A DNA stretch of 12,185 nt from Halobacteriales archaeon SW_10_68_16 (GTDB lineage Archaea; Halobacteriota; Halobacteria; Halobacteriales; Haloarculaceae), in the NCBI GenBank assembly GCA_003023485.1, contig PXSG01000013.1:3531-15715 (forward strand), written 5' to 3'. A model generated the notes under the pieces. That model was not told where the DNA came from. It saw only the letters and a list, made by a program, of their open reading frames with translations, and did no database searches. How positions within the stretch are numbered: the stretch's first letter is position 1; every line of letters begins with the position of its first letter. This document shows positions 1-6,479 of this stretch, one piece after another. The position numbers and the translations under genes are program-made.

Positions 1-978
1 GTGTCGTTCGTAGACGCGCCGGGCCACGAGACGCTGATGGCGACGATGCTCTCCGGCGCGGCCATCATGGACGGCGCCGTCCTCGTGGTCTCGGCCAGCG
101 AACCGGTCCCCCAGGCCCAGACCGAGGAGCACCTGATGGCGCTTGACATCATCGGCATCGACAACATCGTAATCGCCCAGAACAAGATCGACCTGGTCGA
201 CCGCGAGCAGGCACGCGAGAACTACGAGGGGATCGAGGCGTTCGTCGAAGGCACCGTCGCCGAGGGCGCACCGATCGTCCCCATCAGCGCCCAGCAGGAG
301 GTGAACATGGACCTCCTCATCCAGGCCATCGAGGAGGAGATCCCCACGCCCGACCGCGATCCCGGCGCCGACCCGCGGATGCTCGTCGCCCGCTCGTTCG
401 ACATCAACCGCCCGGGCACGACCTGGGAGGATCTCGTCGGCGGCGTGCTGGGCGGGTCGCTCGTCCAGGGCGAACTGGCGGTCGACGACGACCTCGAACT
501 CAGGCCCGGCCGCGAGGTCGAGGAGGGGGGCCGCACGGAGTGGCGCGCCGTCGAGACCTCGGTGCGGTCGCTGCAGGCCGGCGGCGACCCCGTCGAGACG
601 GCCACGCCCGGCGGCCTGCTGGGCGTCGGGACGGGACTCGACCCCGCGATCACCAAGGGCGACGCCCTGGCGGGGCAGGTCGCCGGCCCGCCCGGAACGT
701 TGTCGCCGGTCCACGAGCAGTTCACGATGGACGTCGAACTGCTCGACCGCATCGTCGGCGACGAGGGAGGCGAGGTCGAGGAGGTGTCGACGGGCGAGCC
801 GCTCATGCTGACGGTCGGCACCGCCACCACGGTCGGGTCGGTCACCAGCGCCCGCGAGGCCGAGTGCGAGGTGGCGCTGAAACGCCCCGTCTGTGCCCAA
901 GCCGGCGTCAAGATCGCCATCAACCGCCGCGTGGGTGCCCGCTGGCGGCTCATCGGGTACGGGACGCTGCGCGGATGA
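1..978 (+). CDS. eif2g: Translation initiation factor aIF2 subunit gamma, 5'-truncated by window edge
   Basis: GTPase subunit of archaeal initiation factor 2, which delivers initiator Met-tRNA to the small ribosomal subunit. The visible 325 residues start just before the G3 motif D-A-P-G-H-E (residues 5-10 of the visible part). They include G4 N-K-I-D (61-64) and a G5-like S-A-Q (96-98), followed by the two beta-barrel domains (about 125-230 and 235-325). Full-length archaeal proteins are roughly 410 residues, so about 85 are missing. The missing part holds the P-loop, switch I and the zinc knuckle. The GTG at position 1 is therefore an internal Val codon, not the real start. The TGA stop overlaps the ATG of the next gene (ATGA), so the two are probably translationally coupled. 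This is the first visible gene of an operon that continues to 2685. The family assignment is secure from the G motifs and the archaeal operon context. Confidence 0.97.
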   Translation: MSFVDAPGHETLMATMLSGAAIMDGAVLVVSASEPVPQAQTEEHLMALDIIGIDNIVIAQNKIDLVDREQARENYEGIEAFVEGTVAEGAPIVPISAQQEVNMDLLIQAIEEEIPTPDRDPGADPRMLVARSFDINRPGTTWEDLVGGVLGGSLVQGELAVDDDLELRPGREVEEGGRTEWRAVETSVRSLQAGGDPVETATPGGLLGVGTGLDPAITKGDALAGQVAGPPGTLSPVHEQFTMDVELLDRIVGDEGGEVEEVSTGEPLMLTVGTATTVGSVTSAREAECEVALKRPVCAQAGVKIAINRRVGARWRLIGYGTLRG

Positions 979-1367
979 GCGTCGTCGTCCTCGACACCAA
1001 CGCCTTGATGTTGCCCGTCGAGTGTGACGTCCGCGTCTTCGAGGAACTCGACCGGCTGCTGGGCGCGCCGACGCTCGTCGTCCCCGCCGCCGCGGTGGCG
1101 GAACTCGAGGCGCTGGCCGACAACGGTTCGGGGACGGCCGCCAGCGAGGAGGCACGCGCCGCACGCGTTGGACTCGATCTCGCAAAGCGCTGTGAGGTCC
1201 GCGAGACCGACGCCGAGTACGCAGACGACGCGGTGGTCGAACTCGCACAGGCAGGCGACGTGACACACGTCGTGACGAACGACCAGCCCTTACAGGAGCG
1301 CCTGCGCGGCGCGGACGTTTCAGTAATACGTTTACGGGGCCGGAACAAACTCGCAATCAATGTATAA
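975..1367 (+). CDS. PIN-domain protein (Fcf1/VapC-like putative ribonuclease)
   Basis: A 130-residue single-domain PIN protein. It opens with the typical strand V-V-V-L-D-T-N-A (Asp7). The usual acidic active-site residues are present: Glu43 in A-E-L-E-A-L, Asp84/Asp85 in A-D-D-A-V, and Asp103 in V-T-N-D-Q. These would bind the divalent metal ions used for RNA cleavage. The start is the ATG whose last two bases fall in the aIF2-gamma stop codon (ATGA). There is no good Shine-Dalgarno sequence, so reinitiation from the upstream gene is likely. The position between aIF2-gamma and Rpo7 is common in archaea and suggests a housekeeping role, for example rRNA processing, rather than a toxin: no antitoxin gene lies next to it. 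The exact substrate is not visible from the sequence. The 3' end overlaps the start of rpo7 by 8 bases. Confidence 0.9.
   Translation: MSVVVLDTNALMLPVECDVRVFEELDRLLGAPTLVVPAAAVAELEALADNGSGTAASEEARAARVGLDLAKRCEVRETDAEYADDAVVELAQAGDVTHVVTNDQPLQERLRGADVSVIRLRGRNKLAINV
1329..1336 (+). promoter_or_regulatory. TATA-like box upstream of rpo7, inside the PIN gene
   Basis: The sequence cgtttacg lies within the last codons of the PIN gene. Its TTA core is centred at 1333, 27 bases before the rpo7 ATG. This matches the spacing of the other TATA-like boxes in this window, and rpo7 has no Shine-Dalgarno sequence. It could drive a leaderless rpo7-spt4-dephospho-CoA kinase transcript in addition to read-through from aIF2-gamma. 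It lies in coding sequence, so chance is possible. Confidence 0.4.
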
Positions 1368-1935
1368 ACGGGTTACACTTCGCGATACGGTCGAGGTACC
1401 GCCGGAGCACCTGGCGGACGTGACGCCCGATCTCGTCAAGCGACTGCTCCAGGACAAACTCGAGGGCCGGGTCGACGAGGACGTCGGCTCGGTCGTCTCC
1501 GTCATCGAGGTCCACGACATCGGGGACGGCGCCGTCCTCCCCAACGAACCGGGGGTCTACTACGAGGCGGAGTTCGACGCCCTCACGTTCGACCCCCAGA
1601 TGCAGGAGGTCGTCGACGGCGAGGTCGTCGAGGTGGTCAGCTTCGGTGCCTTCGTGGGCATCGGCCCCGTCGACGGACTCCTGCACGTCTCCCAGATCTC
1701 AGACGAGTACCTCGCCTACGACGAGGAGGGCCAGGCCCTGGCCTCCAGGGAGTCCAACCAGACCCTCGGCGTCGGAGACGCCGTCCGGGCACGCATCGTC
1801 ACCAAGAGCATTGACGAGCGCAACCCCCGGGACTCGAAGATCGGGCTGACGGCGAAACAGCCCGGCCTGGGCAAGCACGGCTGGCTCCGGGCGGAGCGCG
1901 AGGAGCGGACGGCGCAGGCGGAAGGTGAGAGCTGA
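1360..1935 (+). CDS. rpo7: DNA-directed RNA polymerase subunit Rpo7 (RpoE')
   Basis: Archaeal counterpart of eukaryotic Rpb7. Together with Rpo4 it forms the stalk of RNA polymerase, which helps open the promoter and binds the emerging transcript. The 191-residue protein has an N-terminal tip/RNP-like domain (about 1-80, beginning M-Y-K-R-V-T-L). A C-terminal S1 RNA-binding domain (about 82-165) contains the signature F-G-A-F-V-G-I-G-P-V-D-G-L-L-H-V-S (95-111). The length is typical for the family. The ATG lies 8 bases inside the end of the PIN gene, and a TATA-like box 27 bases upstream may provide its own promoter. The stop TGA shares its A with the ATG of spt4. The tail after the S1 domain is charged and acidic, as in other haloarchaeal homologues. 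Older archaeal nomenclature calls it rpoE1. Confidence 0.97.
   Translation: MYKRVTLRDTVEVPPEHLADVTPDLVKRLLQDKLEGRVDEDVGSVVSVIEVHDIGDGAVLPNEPGVYYEAEFDALTFDPQMQEVVDGEVVEVVSFGAFVGIGPVDGLLHVSQISDEYLAYDEEGQALASRESNQTLGVGDAVRARIVTKSIDERNPRDSKIGLTAKQPGLGKHGWLRAEREERTAQAEGES
1922..1928 (+). promoter_or_regulatory. Ribosome-binding site of spt4
   Basis: The sequence aaggtga is complementary to the 3' end of haloarchaeal 16S rRNA (anti-Shine-Dalgarno). It sits 6 bases before the spt4 ATG, inside the last codons of rpo7, and supports the chosen spt4 start. Confidence 0.6.
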
Positions 1936-2132
1936 TGGCCGACCGACTCGTCTGCCGTGAGTGTCACCGCGTCCAGGAGGAACAGGACCCCCAGTCCTGC
2001 GAGGCCTGCGGGTCGACGTCGCTGACGGAGGACTGGGCGGGCTACGTGGTCATCTCCCACCCCGAGCGCAGCGAGATCGCCCGGGAGATGGAGGTCACCG
2101 AGCCCGGCAAGTACGCGCTCAAGGTGCGCTGA
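1935..2132 (+). CDS. spt4: Transcription elongation factor Spt4 (RpoE'')
   Basis: Small zinc protein that forms a heterodimer with the NGN domain of Spt5 and keeps RNA polymerase processive across the clamp. At 65 residues it matches the family length. Four cysteines form a zinc ribbon: Cys7, Cys10, Cys22 and Cys25 (C-x2-C spaced from C-x2-C). The C-terminal half contains W-A-G-Y-V-V-I-S-H-P-E-R-S, typical of archaeal Spt4, with the Ser-Glu region that contacts Spt5. It starts one base inside the rpo7 stop codon (TGATG), with a Shine-Dalgarno sequence in the preceding gene, and is followed after one base by the dephospho-CoA kinase. The pairing rpo7-spt4 is widely conserved in archaea. Old annotations call this polymerase subunit E'' (rpoE2), although it is not a core subunit. 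Confidence 0.97.
   Translation: MADRLVCRECHRVQEEQDPQSCEACGSTSLTEDWAGYVVISHPERSEIAREMEVTEPGKYALKVR
2121..2126 (+). promoter_or_regulatory. Ribosome-binding site of the dephospho-CoA kinase gene
   Basis: The sequence aaggtg in the last codons of spt4 lies 7 bases before the GTG at 2134. It supports use of that non-ATG start. Confidence 0.5.
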
Positions 2133-2133
2133 C

Positions 2134-2685
2134 GTGGCCAGGGTGGTCCTGGAACTCCCCGCGGACCTCCGTTCGGAACTCAAGGAGCCGCTGGGCCCGG
2201 TCACGACCGACGCCGCCGAGGTGCTGGCGACCGCCGGGTCGCCGCTGGTTGCCGTCGGGGACGTCGTCACCTACCACCTGCTCGAGGCGGGCCGCATGCC
2301 CGACGTGGCGCTCGTCGACGAGCGCACCGAGCGGTCGGCGGTCGACCCCGCCATCAGCGACGCCATCGAGGGGTTCGACCGCGAGGTGTCCGTCGCCAAC
2401 CCCGCGGCGACGCTCACGGCGGACTTGCTGGAGACACTCCGGGAGGCGGTCGAGCGCGCCGGGGAGGCGACCACGCTCGTCGACGTCGACGGCGAGGAGG
2501 ATCTGGCCACGCTGCCGGCCCTCGTGGCCGCACCCACAGGAGCGAGCGTCGTCTACGGCCAGCCCGGCGAGGGGATGGTCCACGTGACCGTTGATGCCGA
2601 CGTGCGGACGATGGCGCGTGACCTGCTCGCTCGCATGGCTGGAGACCCCGACCGCGCGTGGGGACTGCTGGGCGTCGAGGCGTAG
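2134..2685 (+). CDS. GTP-dependent dephospho-CoA kinase (DUF359 family)
   Basis: Archaeal enzyme of the last step of coenzyme A synthesis: it phosphorylates dephospho-CoA, with GTP as donor in the characterised archaeal member. It is unrelated to bacterial CoaE. The 183 residues carry the DUF359 landmarks in order: V-G-D-V-V-T (41-46), P-D-V-A-L-V-D-E-R-T-E-R (56-67), the N-P-A-A-T-L-T segment (89-95), D-G-E-E-D-L-A-T-L-P (119-128) and V-Y-G-Q-P-G-E-G (140-147). The acidic D-G-E-E-D loop and the G-D-V motif are the most conserved parts of the family. The start is GTG, one base after the spt4 stop, preceded by an AAGGTG ribosome-binding site, so it is probably co-translated with spt4. In many euryarchaea this gene is followed by ribosomal proteins S24e and S27ae. 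Here the next gene is on the other strand and unrelated. The assignment rests on motifs recalled from the family. Confidence 0.9.
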   Translation: MARVVLELPADLRSELKEPLGPVTTDAAEVLATAGSPLVAVGDVVTYHLLEAGRMPDVALVDERTERSAVDPAISDAIEGFDREVSVANPAATLTADLLETLREAVERAGEATTLVDVDGEEDLATLPALVAAPTGASVVYGQPGEGMVHVTVDADVRTMARDLLARMAGDPDRAWGLLGVEA

Positions 2686-2700
2686 CGCCGTCCCGATCCG

Positions 2701-2841
2701 CTACCTGTGGCGCGGGACGCCGATGTTCTGGAGGTAGCCGCCACACTCACAGAGGCGTCCCTCCGGGTCCTCGACGCGTTCCTGGCAGTCGAGACACTCG
2801 TACAGCGACGATTCCTCCGCCGGATCTGGCTGGAGTGGCAT
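2701..2841 (-). CDS. Small rubrerythrin-like zinc-knuckle protein
   Basis: A 46-residue protein with four cysteines, Cys16-x2-Cys19 and Cys31-x-Cys33 followed by Gly-Gly. It reads L-Y-E-C-L-D-C near the start and C-E-C-G-G-Y-L-Q-N-I-G near the end. This matches the short haloarchaeal proteins annotated as rubrerythrin-like domain proteins: an isolated zinc/iron knuckle without the four-helix di-iron domain of true rubrerythrin. The function is unknown. An in-frame ATG at 2862 would add seven residues (M-L-S-K-N-Q-E). I prefer the ATG at 2841 because family members usually begin just before the P-x2-E-E-S-x-Y-E-C segment. In addition, the only T-rich promoter-like tract upstream (about 2870-2880) would start transcription downstream of 2862. 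The gene converges on the dephospho-CoA kinase gene with a 15-base gap and is divergent from npdG. Confidence 0.82.
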   Translation of the reverse strand: MPLQPDPAEESSLYECLDCQERVEDPEGRLCECGGYLQNIGVPRHR

Positions 2842-2923
2842 TTCCTGATTCTTTGATAACATACCACAAGAAACTTTGGGAGAGAGGGCGCGACGTTGGC
2901 ACTGCCCTGACGCGAACGACAAC

Positions 2924-2930
2924 GCTTATT
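2924..2930 (+). promoter_or_regulatory. TATA-like box of npdG
   Basis: The sequence gcttatt in a GC-rich surrounding has its TTA core at 2927, 27 bases before the npdG ATG. The mRNA would start at or near the ATG, that is, leaderless. No Shine-Dalgarno sequence is present before the ATG, consistent with this. Confidence 0.6.
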
Positions 2931-2953
2931 CGCGGCTCGGCCAACCCCCGCGT

Positions 2954-3619
2954 ATGCAGATTGCCCTCCTGGGCGGCACCGGCGACATCGGCGAGGGCCT
3001 CGCCCTGCGGTGGGCCCGCGACACCGACCACGACGTCGTGATCGGCTCGCGCGACGCCGAGAAAGCCCGGCAGACGGCCGACGAGTACCGCTCGGAACTG
3101 GCCGACCGCGGCGTCGACGCGGCCATCGAGGGCCACGAGAACCCCGACGCGGCCGCCCGCGGGGACGTGGTCGTTCTCTCGGTGCCCGCCTACTACCTCG
3201 CGGACACCATCGACGCCGTCGCCGAGGATCTCGGGGACGCCGTGCTGGTCTCGCCGGCGGTCGGGATGCAACGCGACGAGGCGGGTCTGCACTACAACCC
3301 GCCGGGTGTCGGCAGCGTCACCCAGCTGGCCGCACAGTCGGCGCCCGACGAGGTGCCAGTCGTCGGCGCGTTCCACAACCTCGCCGCCGGCCGGCTGGCC
3401 GACCTCGACGCCGACCTGGACTGGGACGTGCCCGTCGTGGCCGACGACGCGGACGCGAAGGCCATGGTCCAGGGGTTGGCCGAGGACATCGAGGGACTGC
3501 GCGCGCTGGACGCCGGTCCGCTCGCGAACGCCGCCGAAGTGGAGTCGCTGACACCCCTCCTGATCAACGTCGCCTCGAACAACGACGGACTCCACGATCT
3601 CGGCGTGAAGTTCTGGTGA
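2954..3619 (+). CDS. npdG: F420H2:NADP oxidoreductase (NADPH-dependent F420 reductase)
   Basis: Cytoplasmic enzyme that moves hydride between coenzyme F420 and NADP. In haloarchaea, which are not methanogens, it probably supplies reduced F420 or balances NADPH. The 221 residues start with the dinucleotide-binding loop L-L-G-G-T-G-D-I-G-E-G-L-A (5-17). They continue with V-V-I-G-S-R-D (28-34), where Ser32/Arg33 lie at the position that binds the 2'-phosphate of NADP. A second Rossmann strand reads V-V-V-L-S-V-P-A-Y-Y, and the C-terminal region contains V-E-S-L-T-P-L-L-I-N-V-A, typical for the F420-binding part. The ATG at 2954 is chosen because the Rossmann strand begins immediately after it and a TATA-like box sits 27 bases upstream. 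Earlier in-frame codons would add an unconserved basic tail. It stands as a single gene: a 101-base gap with a fresh promoter separates it from the ECF genes. Confidence 0.93.
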   Translation: MQIALLGGTGDIGEGLALRWARDTDHDVVIGSRDAEKARQTADEYRSELADRGVDAAIEGHENPDAAARGDVVVLSVPAYYLADTIDAVAEDLGDAVLVSPAVGMQRDEAGLHYNPPGVGSVTQLAAQSAPDEVPVVGAFHNLAAGRLADLDADLDWDVPVVADDADAKAMVQGLAEDIEGLRALDAGPLANAAEVESLTPLLINVASNNDGLHDLGVKFW

Positions 3620-3686
3620 CACGGGGGGTCGACGTTTCGGGACAACGGTCGCGAGCGGACCCCTGCGGCCGGATGCGAGGAGCCAA

Positions 3687-3695
3687 TTTTTATAA
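3687..3695 (+). promoter_or_regulatory. TATA box of the ECF S-component gene
   Basis: The sequence tttttataa is the best TATA box in the window, centred about 30 bases before the ATG at 3721. The 101-base gap (3620-3720) holds nothing else that I recognise. The spacing suggests a leaderless or nearly leaderless mRNA. Confidence 0.75.
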
Positions 3696-3720
3696 CGCGG
3701 TGCCGAGACGTTCCGCCCGT

Positions 3721-4569
3721 ATGCGCGAACTGTTCACCATGTGGCGGAACACGCGGATGATCATGCTGGTGGCGGTGGTCGCGGCGGTGTACGCGGCGGT
3801 ACTGATCCCGTTCAAGGCACTGACGATCATCCCGGGCATCACGAGCGTGCGGCCGGCGAACGTGTTCCCGGTGATCTTCAGCCTCATGTTCGGGCCCGCG
3901 GCCGCCTGGGGCTCGGCCATCGGGAACCTCATCGGCGATGTCTTCGGCGGGACGCTGGGTCCGGGCAGCGCCTTCGGCTTCATCGGGAACTTCTTTTTCG
4001 GCCTGGTCGGGTACAAACTGTGGGGCAACCTCGGCGTCCTCTCGACGGGCGAGGAGCCCGACATGCGCTCGGGCGGTCAGCTCGTCGAGTACGTCGCCGT
4101 CGCCGTCGTCGCCTCCACCATCACCGCCGGCATCATCGCCTGGGGGCTGGAGGTGCTCGGCCTCTTTCCCTTCTCGGTACTGGGGACCATCATCACGGTC
4201 AACAACCTCCTGGCAGCGGCCATCCTGGGCCCGCCGCTCCTGTACCTGGTCTACCCCCGTATCAGGGAGATGGGGCTGCTCTACCCAGACGTGATGCGCC
4301 CCGACGACCTGCCCGACGTCGGGTCGTCACGCCAGCAACTCGCCGCGCTGGGCATCGCGGCCGTTTCGATGCTGTGGGTCGTCCTCGGCGTCGCCATCAG
4401 CGTCGGCATCCAGGGCGTCCAGTTCGGTGCCGCACCCGGCGTCGACGTCGCACCAGGCACTGGCGGCGCGACGACCCAGATCGCCCTGGGCGCGGTCGCG
4501 TTCCTGGTGATCCTCGCCCTGACGGCCATCTCGGGCGAGCGGCTCTCGGGGATGCTCGGGCGGCAATAG
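3721..4569 (+). CDS. ECF transporter S component (substrate-binding membrane protein), substrate unknown
   Basis: Integral membrane protein of 282 residues that I take as the substrate-specific (S) component of an energy-coupling factor uptake system, because ecfA and ecfT follow directly. I see about seven hydrophobic segments: 13-35, 46-73, 84-101, 123-150, 152-178, 205-235 and 253-271. The first five or six resemble an S-component core, with V-R-P-A-N-V-F-P-V (43-51) and A-I-G-N-L-I-G-D (66-73), motifs of the riboflavin/queuosine-like S-protein superfamily. The last two helices, after a linker rich in Asp and Pro (189-204), look like an addition. It is not BioY, ThiT or CbiM by the motifs I know, so the substrate cannot be named. 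The ATG at 3721 is supported by the TATA box about 30 bases upstream. Reading further upstream in the same frame gives an Arg-rich sequence that is a shadow of npdG. Confidence 0.82.
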   Translation: MRELFTMWRNTRMIMLVAVVAAVYAAVLIPFKALTIIPGITSVRPANVFPVIFSLMFGPAAAWGSAIGNLIGDVFGGTLGPGSAFGFIGNFFFGLVGYKLWGNLGVLSTGEEPDMRSGGQLVEYVAVAVVASTITAGIIAWGLEVLGLFPFSVLGTIITVNNLLAAAILGPPLLYLVYPRIREMGLLYPDVMRPDDLPDVGSSRQQLAALGIAAVSMLWVVLGVAISVGIQGVQFGAAPGVDVAPGTGGATTQIALGAVAFLVILALTAISGERLSGMLGRQ

Positions 4570-4595
4570 CACGTTCGACCGTTCTTGAGGAGGAG

Positions 4596-4640
4596 ATGAC
4601 AAACCCTTACAACCGTCGCGCCAGTCCCACCGGTAGATGA
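4596..4640 (+). other. Possible 14-codon leader ORF before ecfA
   Basis: A short frame from ATG 4596 to TGA 4638-4640 encodes M-T-N-P-Y-N-R-R-A-S-P-T-G-R. It is preceded by the purine run gaggaggag (4587-4595), which contains a perfect GGAGG two bases before the ATG. Its stop overlaps the ecfA start as ATGA. This arrangement could couple ecfA translation to read-through mRNA from the S-component gene. The Arg-rich composition and the very short Shine-Dalgarno spacing argue against a functional peptide, and the ecfA TATA-like box lies inside it. Confidence 0.25.
4606..4612 (+). promoter_or_regulatory. TATA-like box of ecfA
   Basis: The sequence cttacaa has its TTA core centred at 4608, 29 bases before the ecfA ATG. 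A separate leaderless transcript for ecfA-ecfT would be possible from here, besides read-through from the S-component gene that ends 67 bases upstream of the ATG. Confidence 0.45.
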
Positions 4641-6479
4641 GCGAGGACGCCGACGGACTCGCGGCCAGGCTGCGCGACGTCGTCTTCTCCTACGACCGCG
4701 ACGCCGACCTTGGCGACGAGACGGTCAGTGGTGATACCACGGACGAAGGGACCGGGCAGGACTACGACCCGGACACGCGTGGCGGCGCGGTCCTGCGCGG
4801 CGTCGACCTCGACGTCTACCCCGGGGAGGTGGTGGTCGTGATGGGGGCCAGCGGCGGGGGCAAATCGACGCTGTTGCGGACGCTGAACGCACTCATCCCT
4901 GGCTTCATCCGCGGTTCGTTCCGTGGTGACGTGGACGTCCTGGGGTACGACGCCACGACCGCCGAGACCAGCGACATGGCCGAGCGCGTGGGGATGGTCC
5001 TCCAGGACTACGAGGCCCAGCTGTTCGGGACCAGCGTCGAGGCGGAGGTCGCCTTCGGCCCCGAGAACCTCGCGGTCCCGCCCGATGAGATCGGTCCCCG
5101 CATCGACCGGTCGCTGGCCTTCGCGGGGCTCTCGGGGCTGGACCGCCGGCGGGAACCCTCGGGGCTGTCGGGCGGGCAGAAACAGCGCCTCGTCTTCGCG
5201 GGTGTCCTCGCGACGTACCCAGAGTTCGTCATCCTCGACGAACCCACGAGCGACTTAGACCCCGGCGGGACGAGGGACGTCCTGGAGATCGTCTCCTCGC
5301 TGACCGACGACGACCCCTTCGGGGACATCGACGTGCCCGAAACGACTGGCGAGGGTGACTGGTCGGGGCCGGAGACCATCGTCCTCGTGACCCACAAGAT
5401 CGAGGAGGCGCTGCTGGCCGACCGCGCGGTGCTCCTCCACGAGGGACGGGTGTACCGCGACGGCCCAATCGAGGAGGTGTTCACGGACGTTCCGGCGTTG
5501 CGGGCCTCGCGGGTCGCACTCCCGCCGGTCGTCGACGTCTTCGACCGCCTCGGGCTCGCGGACGCCGGGAGAGGTCGAGTTCGCACTCGAGGACGTCGTC
5601 TACGAGTACGACACCGACCGTGGACCGGTCCGGGCGGTCGACGGCGTCACGCTCGACATCCGGCGGGGCGAAACCGTCGCGGTCGTCGGCCACAACGGCA
5701 GCGGGAAGACCACCCTCGCAAAGCACCTCAACGGGCTGTTCGACCCCGACGAGGGGGCCGTCAGGTGGCGCGGCGAGGACCTTCGCGGGCTCTCGATGTC
5801 CGAGGTCGGCCGCGAGGTGGGCTTCGTCTTCCAGAACCCCGACCACCAGATCTTCGAGCGGACCGTCCGCGACGAGGTGGCCTTCGGCCCCGAGAACTTC
5901 GGCCTCGCGGGCGAACAGCTCGACCGGCGCGTCACGGAGGCCATCGAGACGGTCGAACTCGACGGGCTGGCGGAGGCCGACCCGTTCAATCTCTCGAAGG
6001 GACAGCGCCAGCGGGTCGCCCTGGCGAGCATCCTCGCGACCGACCCCGACGTCATCGTCTTCGACGAACCGACGACCGGCCTCGACGCCACCCAGCAGGC
6101 CCGCTTCATGGACCTCGTCTCGCGGCTCAACCGCGAGGACGGGCTGACCGTGGTGATGGTCACCCACGACATGGGGTCGGTCGCCTACTACGCGCCCCGG
6201 ACGGTCGTCATGGAAGAAGGGCGGGTGGTCGCGGACGCCCCGACGCGGGAGATTTTCGCCGACGAGGACCGCCTCGATTCGTGGGAACTCCGGCCGCCAC
6301 AGCCGGTGGCGCTATCGAACGCGCTCTCGCGAACCCTCGACCCCGAGGGCGCGCTCCCGGCGCTGTCGGTCGGGGAGGTCGTCGAGAGCCTCGGCGGGTC
6401 CGAGGCGGCGCCCGGTGACCGGCGGCGCGGGACCGGACGCGAGGACGATCGAAGTCACGAAGGTGGTGACGGAGCGTGA
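4637..6479 (+). pseudogene. ecfA: EcfA, tandem ECF transporter ATPase (two fused ABC domains), frameshifted in the linker
   Basis: Energy-coupling ATPase of an ECF importer with two ABC domains in one chain, the fused A-A form. Domain 1 (from M-S-E-D-A-D) has Walker A G-A-S-G-G-G-K-S-T (70-78), Q-loop V-L-Q-D-Y, signature L-S-G-G-Q-K-Q-R, Walker B V-I-L-D-E-P-T and switch His in V-T-H-K. It carries an acidic insert near residues 21-49. Domain 2 has Walker A G-H-N-G-S-G-K-T-T (about 5688-5714), Q-loop F-Q-N-P-D-H-Q, signature L-S-K-G-Q-R-Q-R, Walker B V-I-V-F-D-E-P-T and switch V-T-H-D. Domain 1 is read in the frame of 4637, domain 2 in the frame ending with TGA 6477-6479. The change falls near 5567-5569: dropping one G of that GGG gives one open frame of 613 residues. 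Domain 2 has no start codon upstream of its Walker A, the first being ATG 5796, so it cannot be an intact separate gene. The disruption may be a true mutation or a sequencing error. Confidence 0.88.
6460..6469 (+). promoter_or_regulatory. Ribosome-binding site of ecfT
   Basis: The sequence aaggtggtga, a good match to the anti-Shine-Dalgarno sequence, lies 6 bases before the GTG start of ecfT at 6476. It supports this GTG as the start. Confidence 0.55.

Noticed and set aside
222..1268. Long open frame of 348 codons on the minus strand opposite aIF2-gamma and the PIN gene
   Set aside because: It is antisense to two recognisable genes, rich in Arg/Ser/Pro/Thr rather than acidic, and has no domain I know. 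Such shadow frames are common in GC-rich DNA.
975..1367. PIN gene as toxin of a toxin-antitoxin pair
   Set aside because: There is no small antitoxin gene beside it, and it is embedded in a translation/transcription operon, which fits a housekeeping nuclease.
2682..2704. Inverted repeat gtagcg/cgctac with an 11-base loop between two convergent stop codons, a possible bidirectional terminator
   Set aside because: The arms are only 6 bases, there is no T-run (archaeal termination mostly uses T-rich tracts), and the symmetry largely comes from both genes ending in TAG.
2842..2862. Longer start for the rubrerythrin-like gene at ATG 2862
   Set aside because: The seven extra residues are not of the family pattern, and the only promoter-like tract would start transcription downstream of this ATG. 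It cannot be excluded fully.
5570..6418. Continuation of the first ecfA frame past the break, giving an apparent 593-residue protein
   Set aside because: After about 5570 the translation becomes Arg/Gly/Pro-rich with no ABC motifs, while the neighbouring frame holds a perfect second ABC domain. The C-terminal part is not real coding sequence.
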